Made by a program: the position numbers and the translations under genes
Assembly (NCBI GenBank): GCA_019420905.1
Contig: JAHZGH010000004.1
Span: 1-7,343, forward strand
Origin: Succinivibrionaceae bacterium
Lineage (GTDB): Bacteria; Pseudomonadota; Gammaproteobacteria; Enterobacterales; Succinivibrionaceae
Reading direction: 5' to 3'
Length of the DNA stretch: 7,343 bases
Part shown: positions 1 to 5,829 of the stretch, piece after piece
Layout: each line of letters starts with the position of its first letter
Position numbering within the stretch: the first letter of the stretch is position 1
The notes under the pieces: model-generated
What the model saw: the letters and a program-made list of their open reading frames with translations, nothing else
Databases searched by the model: none
What the model was told of the DNA's origin: nothing

Positions 1-48
1 TCAGTCTGTTCGCTACGCTTTACTCAAATTTGCTATTCCGTTAGGTGT
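1..48. other. Unassigned sequence at left edge, downstream of coaA
   Basis: This short stretch lies just past the coaA stop codon. I see no start codon with a ribosome site, no tRNA-like fold and no GC-rich hairpin followed by a T run. It is slightly less AT-rich than the other gaps and contains the self-complementary-looking word ttcgctacgc. It may be the edge of a feature lying outside the window. Confidence 0.3.
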
Positions 49-66
49 TTATTTACGTAAATAAAC
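47..66. repeat. 20-bp perfect palindrome across the coaA stop codon
   Basis: The 20 bases GTTTATTTACGTAAATAAAC equal their own reverse complement. On the minus strand they encode the last CoaA residues (V-Y-L-R-K) and include the TAA stop at 51-49. As RNA this could fold into an AT-rich hairpin at the end of the coaA message, but no T run follows on the minus strand, so it is not a standard intrinsic terminator. It could be an mRNA-end structure, a protein site or coincidence. Confidence 0.5.
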
Positions 67-999
67 CTCTTCAATGCAATGATTATCTCCCTTTTTTAAA
101 ATCAGATTTGCTCGATTGCGGCATGGCTGAATATTTTCTATCAAATTAACGTGATTTACTGCTTCCCAAATTAGCTTTGCCATTGCAACAGCCTGCTCTT
201 CTGGAATACGTGCATATTTATGAAAATAGCAAGAAGGATCATCAAAAGTCTTTTCTCTTAACTTTAAAAACCTGTCTATGTACCATCTTAAAAGATTATC
301 TTCTTCGGCATCTACATAAATTGAATAATCAATAAAATCAGAAATAAATGCCCTGTTTTTATATTCAGGATAATCTGATCCATTCTGAAGAACATTAACT
401 CCTTCAACAATCAAAACATTTGGTCTATCAACAATAGTATATGTATTAGGTACAACATCATATGTAATATGAGAATAAACAGGAACCTTAAGATTTGGTT
501 TTCCTTCTTTTACGTCTAATAAAAAAGAAATCAAACGCTTAACATCATATGATATGGGAAAACCTTTACGACTCATGATCATTTTTTTATTTAAAATATG
601 GTTTGGATATAAAAAACCATCAGTAGTAATCATGGAAACTTTAGGATGACACGGCCAAGATTTTATCAATTCATGAAGTAATCTTGCGGTAGTAGTTTTC
701 CCCACAGATACAGGCCCGGAAATAGAAATAATAAAAGGAACTGATTCCATAGCTTTGCCTAGAAATTTTTGAATAATTGCTAAGCGATCATGACGAGAAA
801 TATAATACATGCGAAGAAGACTAGACAACGGCATATAGATACGATTAACTTCTTCAATAGACAGCTTATCATTAAAGGCAACGTATTTTTTTAAGTCCTC
901 TTCCTTTATAGTCATTTTGTCACTTGAATGCTTAAATGTCGACCAAGTCTTAGCATCAAATTTTACAAATGGAGAAAGAATACTATTTTTATCAGACAT
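49..999 (-). CDS. coaA: Pantothenate kinase, type I (CoaA)
   Basis: This cytoplasmic enzyme phosphorylates pantothenate with ATP to 4'-phosphopantothenate, the first and feedback-regulated step of coenzyme A synthesis. The 316-residue product has the same length as E. coli CoaA and aligns without gaps as far as I can recall that sequence. The P-loop GPVSVGKT spans residues 95-102, with Lys101 at the E. coli position. TTDGF carries Asp127, the expected catalytic acid. PVYSHITYD places His177 where E. coli has a residue linked to CoA feedback inhibition, and Arg106 is also kept, so normal CoA inhibition is expected. The C terminus EEVYLRK resembles E. coli EEVRLRK. The ATG at 999 is supported by collinearity. 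Its ribosome site is poor: the nearest GGAG lies 12 bases upstream. It follows birA in the same orientation, as in E. coli, but across a 297-base gap that probably holds its own promoter. Confidence 0.97.
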   Translation of the reverse strand: MSDKNSILSPFVKFDAKTWSTFKHSSDKMTIKEEDLKKYVAFNDKLSIEEVNRIYMPLSSLLRMYYISRHDRLAIIQKFLGKAMESVPFIISISGPVSVGKTTTARLLHELIKSWPCHPKVSMITTDGFLYPNHILNKKMIMSRKGFPISYDVKRLISFLLDVKEGKPNLKVPVYSHITYDVVPNTYTIVDRPNVLIVEGVNVLQNGSDYPEYKNRAFISDFIDYSIYVDAEEDNLLRWYIDRFLKLREKTFDDPSCYFHKYARIPEEQAVAMAKLIWEAVNHVNLIENIQPCRNRANLILKKGDNHCIEEVYLRK

Positions 1000-1014
1000 G
1001 AGCGTACAAAGCTC
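1000..1014 (-). promoter_or_regulatory. Small hairpin abutting the coaA start codon
   Basis: On the minus strand GAGC-TTTGTAC-GCTC directly precedes the ATG, giving a 4-bp stem with a 7-base loop. The only Shine-Dalgarno-like word, GGAG, overlaps the left arm and would otherwise sit 12 bases from the ATG. Folding would either hide that site or shorten the effective spacing. The stem is short, so a functional role is uncertain. Confidence 0.25.
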
Positions 1015-1021
1015 CGATTGT

Positions 1022-1050
1022 ATTTAAAATTATTAAATTCTGGAACTCAA
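1022..1050 (-). promoter_or_regulatory. Candidate coaA promoter
   Basis: On the minus strand TTGAGT (1050-1045) and TTAAAT (1027-1022) are separated by 17 bases, giving a weak sigma70-type pair about 23 bases upstream of the coaA ATG. The surroundings are so AT-rich that chance matches are common. The call rests mainly on the need for a promoter in this gap. Confidence 0.3.
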
Positions 1051-1296
1051 AACCTTATTTAAATTTTACTATATATCCAGTACTGGTCATTAAAAATTTA
1101 AAATATTACTACCTTTTTGTTAAGCAATTTATATTTGACAAATTATTCCATAATACTTGGTTCTTAAAGAAAGCTGGCAATATAAATAGATTCTGTAATA
1201 TTTATAGAAACAGTTATATTTATCTTGAAAATAATCCTTCGTTGTCTAACAATTTTAAAGCTTAAAGTTCTGCCAATTTAAGTATGGAGAAATATA

Positions 1297-2244
1297 TTAG
1301 TTGATTGACAAAAATTCCCCTGCTTTAAGATTATATATTTGTCCGCTTTCAGATTTTAATAATAACTCACCTAGATAATTTATCCCTATAACAGTACCTG
1401 TATATTTATCAACCCCATCAACAAATTCTACTTTTTTATTAAACAAATAATCTCGTGAATTCATTTGATTAATATAATCAATACCATGATTATCAATAAT
1501 ATTCTTACAAGTAGCACGCAAAGCATTTATAACTAATACAGCTAATTCGTTTCTAGTTATAAATTTACCGCTTTGTAAAAGATTTGCACATGAGCGATTA
1601 TCATTTATAAGGGATATATTTTTTAAATTAATCCCTACACCAATAATTGTGCCAACAATATTCTTTTTAGAAAATGTCTCAATTAAAATTCCACCTAACT
1701 TACCATTCTTATAATAAAGATCATTAGGCCACTTGACTCTAATATCAGCAAAACCAAATTCTTCAAGGCTTTTTGCAATCTCAACTCCTACGCCAATAGA
1801 AAGCAGCCTTATTGATTCTAGGGAACTAAATTCCCAATATAAAGACAAAGTTACCTGCCTGCCTAATGCTCCCTGCCACTTTCTTTCCCTACGTCCACGA
1901 GCAGCACTTTGATACTCTGCTATTAAACAGTCACCACTAGTAAGATTCAAAGCTCTTCTCAAAAATTCACTATTAGTGGAGTCTATACAATCAACAATCT
2001 CTATTCGCCCACGGCCTTTAACTTTTTTATAGATAAAAGGCTGGTCTAAAAATTCGATTGAATCTAATAGCTCTACCTGTTGATTTTTAAGAACAATTCT
2101 TATTCCAATCTCTGAAATTTGCGATAAAAGATTATTTAGACTTGAAGACTCAATATTTAATAAATCTTTAAGTTTATCAAAACTTAAAGATTTATTTGGA
2201 CTTTCACTTAACAGCCTTATAAGCTTTAATCCTTGAGAAATCAC
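1297..2244 (-). CDS. birA: Biotin-protein ligase / probable biotin operon repressor (BirA)
   Basis: BirA makes biotinyl-5'-AMP from biotin and ATP and transfers biotin to a lysine of acceptor proteins such as the acetyl-CoA carboxylase carrier subunit. Bifunctional members also repress biotin genes. Residues 1-60 form a winged helix-turn-helix-like domain, so this is the two-domain form. The biotinyl-AMP loop reads ARGRRE at 115-120, KWPNDLY starts at 171, and GKLGGILIE carries the catalytic Lys182. I chose the GTG at 2244 because GGGAG lies five bases upstream, GTGA overlaps the murB stop by four bases, and the loop then falls at the E. coli numbering. A TTG at 2256 would add four residues with less support. 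The product is 315 residues (E. coli 321). The loop has Ala115 and Glu120 where E. coli has glycines. The murB-birA adjacency is shared with E. coli. Confidence 0.95.
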   Translation of the reverse strand: MISQGLKLIRLLSESPNKSLSFDKLKDLLNIESSSLNNLLSQISEIGIRIVLKNQQVELLDSIEFLDQPFIYKKVKGRGRIEIVDCIDSTNSEFLRRALNLTSGDCLIAEYQSAARGRRERKWQGALGRQVTLSLYWEFSSLESIRLLSIGVGVEIAKSLEEFGFADIRVKWPNDLYYKNGKLGGILIETFSKKNIVGTIIGVGINLKNISLINDNRSCANLLQSGKFITRNELAVLVINALRATCKNIIDNHGIDYINQMNSRDYLFNKKVEFVDGVDKYTGTVIGINYLGELLLKSESGQIYNLKAGEFLSIN

Positions 2245-3236
2245 AAATTCTCCCAACAGATCTCTCCCTTTCTGCCAAACACTCTTACTTCTGGTTCAAG
2301 TTCTATACCAAATTTTGCTGCGACCTCACTTTGAATATACTTAGCTAATGACACTATTTCATGAGGACGAGCAAAACCATAATTAACTATTACTAAAGCT
2401 TGCTTTTTCCAAGTACCAACATTACCGTGAGTCAAGCCCTTACATCCTGCATTATCAATAAGCCAACCTGCAGCAAGTTTACAAGTATTTTCATCTATAT
2501 GATAAATAGGCATATTATCGTAAATTTTCTTCAAATTTTTTGCAAATTCAGAAGAAACAACCGGATTTTTAAAAAAACTTCCTGCATTACCTATGATTTT
2601 ATAATCAGGAAGTTTTTCAAATCGCAATGCCATTACTCGCTCTCGAACTGCTAAGGCATCTGCTAAATCAACACCATTTAAGCCATGATAAGCTAAAACA
2701 GGGTTAAAAATAGAATGTAAGCGAAATACAACCTTTGTAATAAACAATTTAAGCTGCGGATTTTGCTTAAAATACGAAGTACGATAACCGAAATTACATT
2801 GCTCTGCGGTAAAAACTTTTACTCTATGCTTATATAAATCGTAACATTCAACACTATCTATTAAAGAACCAATCTCAACTCCATAAGCACCAATATTTTG
2901 TACTGGAGCTGCCCCCACTGTGCCAGGAATAGCAGAAAGATTTTCTAAGCCGCAAATGCCTAATTTTAAAAGCTCTAAAATTAAATCATCTAATACTAAT
3001 CCGCCACCAGCTTTTACAATAAAGTCATCGCCTTCCTTTATTATTTCAAGATCACGAATATCGTTTATAAGAGCAGTTCCATCATAATCATCTGTAAATA
3101 AAACATCGCTTCCTTTTCCGATAATAATGCAATTATCAGGATCGATATATTTGAGATCATCAACACTCTTAACAAAAATACCTTCTCTTGCTTGTACATG
3201 CAATCCAAAGGTATTGTAAGGACACAAGTCAAACAT
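2241..3236 (-). CDS. murB: UDP-N-acetylenolpyruvoylglucosamine reductase (MurB)
   Basis: This FAD enzyme uses NADPH to reduce the enolpyruvyl product of MurA to UDP-N-acetylmuramate in the cytoplasm, the second committed step of peptidoglycan synthesis. The 331-residue product is close to E. coli MurB (342). The N-terminal FAD-binding part contains IIGKGSDVLF (around 38-47), then GLENLSAIPGTVGAAPVQNIGAYG (around 96-119), matching the family's FAD-contact signature. FGYR gives Arg152. GNAGSFFKNP gives the catalytic proton donor Ser220, and LEPEVR gives Glu316, equivalent to E. coli Ser229 and Glu325. Tyr183 in LAYHGL matches the type I substrate loop. The ATG lies one base after the murA stop, with only a weak purine-rich site (GAAAGAA) upstream, so translational coupling to murA is likely. 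The TGA stop overlaps the birA GTG. Confidence 0.97.
   Translation of the reverse strand: MFDLCPYNTFGLHVQAREGIFVKSVDDLKYIDPDNCIIIGKGSDVLFTDDYDGTALINDIRDLEIIKEGDDFIVKAGGGLVLDDLILELLKLGICGLENLSAIPGTVGAAPVQNIGAYGVEIGSLIDSVECYDLYKHRVKVFTAEQCNFGYRTSYFKQNPQLKLFITKVVFRLHSIFNPVLAYHGLNGVDLADALAVRERVMALRFEKLPDYKIIGNAGSFFKNPVVSSEFAKNLKKIYDNMPIYHIDENTCKLAAGWLIDNAGCKGLTHGNVGTWKKQALVIVNYGFARPHEIVSLAKYIQSEVAAKFGIELEPEVRVFGRKGEICWENL
2250..2254 (-). promoter_or_regulatory. birA ribosome binding site (decides the start)
   Basis: Minus-strand GGGAG is followed by a 5-base spacer AATTT and the GTG at 2244-2242. The site lies inside the last codons of murB, so birA translation is probably coupled to murB termination. 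It favours GTG 2244 over the upstream TTG at 2256, which itself overlaps this region. Confidence 0.7.
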
Positions 3237-3237
3237 T

Positions 3238-4518
3238 TTAATAAATTCTTTCGATATTTCCGCCTAAACTGCGGATTTTAGATTCAATATGCTCATAACC
3301 GCGTTCCATATGATAAATACGGTCAACAATTGTTGTTCCTTGAGCAGCAAGTCCTGCAATAACTAAGCTTGCCGAAGCTCGTAAATCTGATGACATTACC
3401 TGGGCGCCTTTTAATTTTTCGACACCAGAACAAATAACCACATTACCACGGATCTCTAAATGTGCGCCCATTCTATTTAGTTCAGCAATATGCATAAAAC
3501 GATTTTCAAAAATTGTCTCTGTAACCGAACTAACTCCGCAAGCTAAAGCGTTTAATACAGTAAATTGTGCTTGCATATCTGTAGGGAAACCAGGATGAGG
3601 AGCTGTGACAATATCAACAGGCATAATTTTTCGATTACGCATGTCCGCTATTATAGAGGTTCCATCTATCTCAATAAGGGCATTAGCTTGCTTTAATTTT
3701 TGTAAAAGCACATCTAAACTCTCAGGAAGAGCATGCGTACACCTGATTAATCCATGAGTAGCAATACCTGCAATCAAATAACTTCCTGTCTCAATGCGAT
3801 CTGCAACCACTGTGTGCTCATATCCATGTAGAGCCTTTACGCCTTCAATAACAATACGAGTGCTGCCATCACCTTTAATCTTAGCTCCCATACCACGTAA
3901 GCAAACAGCCAAATCAACAACTTCAGGCTCTAAAGCAGCATTATCGATAATAGTTTCACCGTCTGCTAAAGTTGCAGCCATCATAAGATTTTCAGTACCA
4001 GTAACTGAAACCTTATCCATGATAATATGTCCGCCTAGTAATCTTTTACCTTGAGGAGCAGACGCCTTAATATATCCATCATCAAGATTGATAATCGCAC
4101 CAAGATTTTGCATTCCCTTAATATGCAGATCTACAGGCCTTGCGCCAATAGCACAGCCCCCTGGTAAAGAAACAGATGCTTCACCTAAATAAGCCGTAAG
4201 AGGGCCTAAAGCCATAATAGAAGCTCTCATAGTCTTAACCAATTCATATGAGGCTACCTTAGAGACAACAGCTTTAGAAATAATAGCCGTTCCTGTTGCA
4301 GGATCATAATTACATTCTTTACCTAATTGTCTTAAAAGATCAAAGCAGGTCTTAACATCCGCCAAATCAGGTACATTATGTAAAATAACCTCTTCAGGAG
4401 TTAAAATTGTTGATAAAAGAATCGGTAAAGCAGCATTCTTTGCCCCAGAAATACTAATTTCACCTTCTAAAGGGTTGCCACCCTCAATTTTAAATTTTGC
4501 TGTTTTAAAAGGAGCCAC
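3238..4518 (-). CDS. murA: UDP-N-acetylglucosamine 1-carboxyvinyltransferase (MurA)
   Basis: MurA transfers enolpyruvate from phosphoenolpyruvate to UDP-GlcNAc, the first committed step of peptidoglycan synthesis, in the cytoplasm. The 426-residue product (E. coli 419) carries SGAKNAALP with Lys27 and Asn28, and GGCAIGARPVDLHI with the active-site Cys122 (E. coli Cys115). PTDMQAQFT carries Asp314 (E. coli Asp305), DLRASASLVIAG carries Arg380, and HMERGYEHIE carries Arg406. With the cysteine present, the enzyme should be of the fosfomycin-sensitive class. The start is a GTG backed by AAGGTG five bases upstream. It appears to be the first gene of a murA-murB-birA unit, so the two consecutive enzymes of UDP-MurNAc synthesis are made from one message. 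Its base composition is visibly less AT-rich than that of coaA or cinA, which may reflect stronger expression or conservation. Confidence 0.98.
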   Translation of the reverse strand: MAPFKTAKFKIEGGNPLEGEISISGAKNAALPILLSTILTPEEVILHNVPDLADVKTCFDLLRQLGKECNYDPATGTAIISKAVVSKVASYELVKTMRASIMALGPLTAYLGEASVSLPGGCAIGARPVDLHIKGMQNLGAIINLDDGYIKASAPQGKRLLGGHIIMDKVSVTGTENLMMAATLADGETIIDNAALEPEVVDLAVCLRGMGAKIKGDGSTRIVIEGVKALHGYEHTVVADRIETGSYLIAGIATHGLIRCTHALPESLDVLLQKLKQANALIEIDGTSIIADMRNRKIMPVDIVTAPHPGFPTDMQAQFTVLNALACGVSSVTETIFENRFMHIAELNRMGAHLEIRGNVVICSGVEKLKGAQVMSSDLRASASLVIAGLAAQGTTIVDRIYHMERGYEHIESKIRSLGGNIERIY

Positions 4519-4523
4519 TATTT

Positions 4524-4529
4524 CACCTT
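4524..4529 (-). promoter_or_regulatory. murA ribosome binding site
   Basis: Minus-strand AAGGTG lies five bases (AAATA) upstream of the GTG start at 4518-4516. It is among the best Shine-Dalgarno matches in the window and supports the non-ATG start of murA. Confidence 0.7.
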
Positions 4530-4553
4530 GAATAAATTGATTAAAGCCGTGTT

Positions 4554-4584
4554 ATTTTACTAGTAAAATTTTGCATATTGTCAC
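4554..4584 (-). promoter_or_regulatory. Candidate murA promoter with a 16-bp palindrome over the -10
   Basis: The bases 4554-4569 (ATTTTACTAGTAAAAT) are a perfect palindrome in the 79-base metA-murA gap. On the minus strand they contain TAAAAT (4559-4554), a 5 of 6 match to a -10 element. A weak -35-like GTGACA lies at 4584-4579, with a long 19-base spacer. The palindrome could be an operator covering the -10, or a weak AT-rich hairpin at the end of the metA message. The promoter match is poor, and murA could instead be read through from metA. Confidence 0.3.
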
Positions 4585-4597
4585 AATTTAATATGAT

Positions 4598-5509
4598 TTA
4601 TTTATAAAGATCATATGGCGTTAATTGATAAACATAATAATTGAGCCAATTTGCAAATAATAATGAAGAATGAGATCTCCATTTACAACTTGGATCTTCA
4701 GATGGATCATCATTAGGAAAATAATTTACGGGAATATGTGGATTCTTATTAGCTTGTAAATCACGACGATACTCATCGGCTAAAGTAGTAGCATCATATT
4801 CAGGATGACCTGTAACATATACCTGTCGTCTATCTGCAGATACACCTAAATACAAACCCGTAGTTTCACTAGCAGCTAAAATCTTTAAATCTGTAGACTG
4901 CTTAATAACTTTAATAGGAAAATCGCAAAAACGTGAAAATGGAGCTAAAAAATTATCATCAAAGCCTCTAATTAAAGTATCATTACAATTAGCCCTATTA
5001 ACAGAATAAATTCCGGAAAGCTTATCCTCACGAAATAATATATCTAAGCCATAAAATACTTTTAAAGCTGCAGCTACTCCCCAGCAAGAAAATAACGTAG
5101 ATGTAACATTTACAGCACTCCAGTTGATAATCTTTTCCAAACGATCCCAATAGGTAACATCTGAAAAGTGCTTCTGATCAAGCGGAGCTCCAGTAATTAT
5201 CATTCCATCAAAACGTTTATCTTTAATGTCATCAAAGTCCTTGTAAAAAGTATCTAAATGCTGCTGAGGGGTATTTCGGCACTCATGGTCATCTACGCGT
5301 AATAAAGTAATATTAACCTGCAAAGGTGAATTTGAAAGTCTGCGCATAAACTGGATTTCAGTATTAATCTTTTTAGGCATAAGATTCAAAAACAGCAGCT
5401 CTAAAGGTCGAATATCCTGATGCATGGCTCGATCTTCTGTCATTACAAATACTTCTTCTGTAGATAAAACTGTAGCTGCTGGCAAACCGTTAGGAATATT
5501 TATAGGCAT
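4598..5509 (-). CDS. metA: Homoserine O-acyltransferase (MetA; succinyl or acetyl donor uncertain)
   Basis: MetA acylates the hydroxyl of homoserine from an acyl-CoA, the entry step of methionine synthesis. The product is 303 residues (E. coli 309). The catalytic triad is visible as Cys142 in TSTLFSCW, and His235 and Glu237 in TGHPEYD, with LNLMPKK giving Lys46. All fall at the E. coli numbers if translation starts at the ATG at 5509, which I therefore chose. A longer frame exists from a TTG at 5524, without support. Neither start has a good Shine-Dalgarno site. The donor-specificity pair at 110-111 is Leu-Asp. In characterised enzymes Gly111 goes with succinyl-CoA (E. coli) and Glu111 with acetyl-CoA (Bacillus cereus), so the donor is unclear here. 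The C terminus stops soon after NYYVYQLTPYDL, lacking a few residues of the E. coli tail. It lies upstream of murA on the same strand. Confidence 0.96.
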   Translation of the reverse strand: MPINIPNGLPAATVLSTEEVFVMTEDRAMHQDIRPLELLFLNLMPKKINTEIQFMRRLSNSPLQVNITLLRVDDHECRNTPQQHLDTFYKDFDDIKDKRFDGMIITGAPLDQKHFSDVTYWDRLEKIINWSAVNVTSTLFSCWGVAAALKVFYGLDILFREDKLSGIYSVNRANCNDTLIRGFDDNFLAPFSRFCDFPIKVIKQSTDLKILAASETTGLYLGVSADRRQVYVTGHPEYDATTLADEYRRDLQANKNPHIPVNYFPNDDPSEDPSCKWRSHSSLLFANWLNYYVYQLTPYDLYK

Positions 5510-5527
5510 AATATATAAAACCAAAAT

Positions 5528-5573
5528 AAAAAAAATACCAGATAAGTGCTTATTAATAACTCTTAAAACCTGG
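5528..5573 (-). promoter_or_regulatory. Possible structured metA leader with U tract
   Basis: On the minus strand the leader contains CCAG (5573-5570), then ATAAG-CA-CTTAT (5553-5542), then CTGG (5541-5538), followed at once by TA and eight T residues (5535-5528), all within about 65 bases of the metA ATG. The closing CCAG/CTGG pairing plus the inner short stem, followed by a U run, resembles a weak intrinsic terminator or attenuator. The stem is short, AT-rich and interrupted by a large bulge, so this is tentative. Confidence 0.2.
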
Positions 5574-5608
5574 ATTTAGAGTATAGATGCTTAAAATTAT
5601 TTCCCTGT

Positions 5609-5638
5609 ATTATGCCCACAATTGCATATATACCGCAA
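5609..5638 (-). promoter_or_regulatory. Candidate metA promoter
   Basis: On the minus strand TTGCGG (5638-5633) and CATAAT (5614-5609) are spaced by 18 bases, a plausible sigma70-type pair. Transcription would begin near 5600 and give a leader of roughly 90 bases before the metA ATG. Confidence 0.35.
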
Positions 5639-5829
5639 GCTTCAAAAAATGCAGATACTCCTATAAATAAAAAGAACTTTATTCATTTATCACAATAAAA
5701 GCTATGATTAAACAGCTTTATCTGAAAGGATCTGTTGCTATATCATATCCGAACATAAAGATTTAAACTTTTATTTTTTTCTGAGAAAAAAATAATTATG
5801 TAATTTGTTTTGAATAAAAGATTTTTTAT

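Larger units (their letters stand above)
1000..1296. other. Gene-free gap between birA and coaA
   Basis: This very AT-rich 297-base gap shows no convincing gene on either strand. Just past the birA stop, the arms CTTAAA (1261-1266) and TTTAAG (1277-1282) could form a 6-bp stem with a 10-base loop, but no clean T run follows on the minus strand, so termination there is doubtful. A plus-strand TTGACA at 1135-1140 has no suitable -10 element and no plus-strand gene to serve. The right place for a coaA promoter is the 1000-1080 part. Confidence 0.5.
5510..5829. other. Divergent metA/cinA intergenic region
   Basis: This AT-rich region of about 320 bases separates two divergent genes and should carry both promoters. 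It contains the candidate metA promoter and a T-rich metA leader, described separately. On the cinA side, the arms AAAGCT (5698-5703) and AGCTTT (5714-5719) form a 6-bp inverted repeat around a -10-like TATGAT (5703-5708), but no good -35 is spaced for it. Runs of A and T fill 5768-5795. A 27-codon plus-strand frame at 5587-5670 lacks a convincing ribosome site. I see no riboswitch fold and no convincing MetJ boxes. Confidence 0.5.

Noticed and set aside
1135..1163. Plus-strand promoter starting with TTGACA in the birA-coaA gap
   Set aside because: The -35 is a perfect match, but no -10 lies at 16-18 bases and there is no plus-strand gene downstream.
1261..1282. birA terminator hairpin
   Set aside because: The stem is only six AT-rich pairs with a 10-base loop and no T run on the minus strand.
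2400..2654. Plus-strand 84-codon open frame
   Set aside because: It lies wholly inside murB on the opposite strand, has no recognisable domain or good ribosome site, and MurB is well supported.
3794..4054. Plus-strand 86-codon open frame
   Set aside because: It is antisense to a conserved part of murA, and its low-complexity composition is what the reverse strand of that gene would give.
5510..5524. Five-residue longer MetA from a TTG start
   Set aside because: The ATG at 5509 gives exact residue correspondence with E. coli MetA from the first residue, and the TTG has no ribosome site.
5578..5592. Possible MetJ boxes upstream of metA
   Set aside because: Minus-strand AAGCATCT matches AGACGTCT at five of eight positions, but the adjoining octamer matches at only three. 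MetJ sites need tandem good matches.
5587..5670. 27-codon plus-strand frame upstream of cinA
   Set aside because: There is no clear ribosome site, it lies more than 150 bases before cinA, and its residues do not form a recognised leader peptide. Short frames of this kind are expected by chance.
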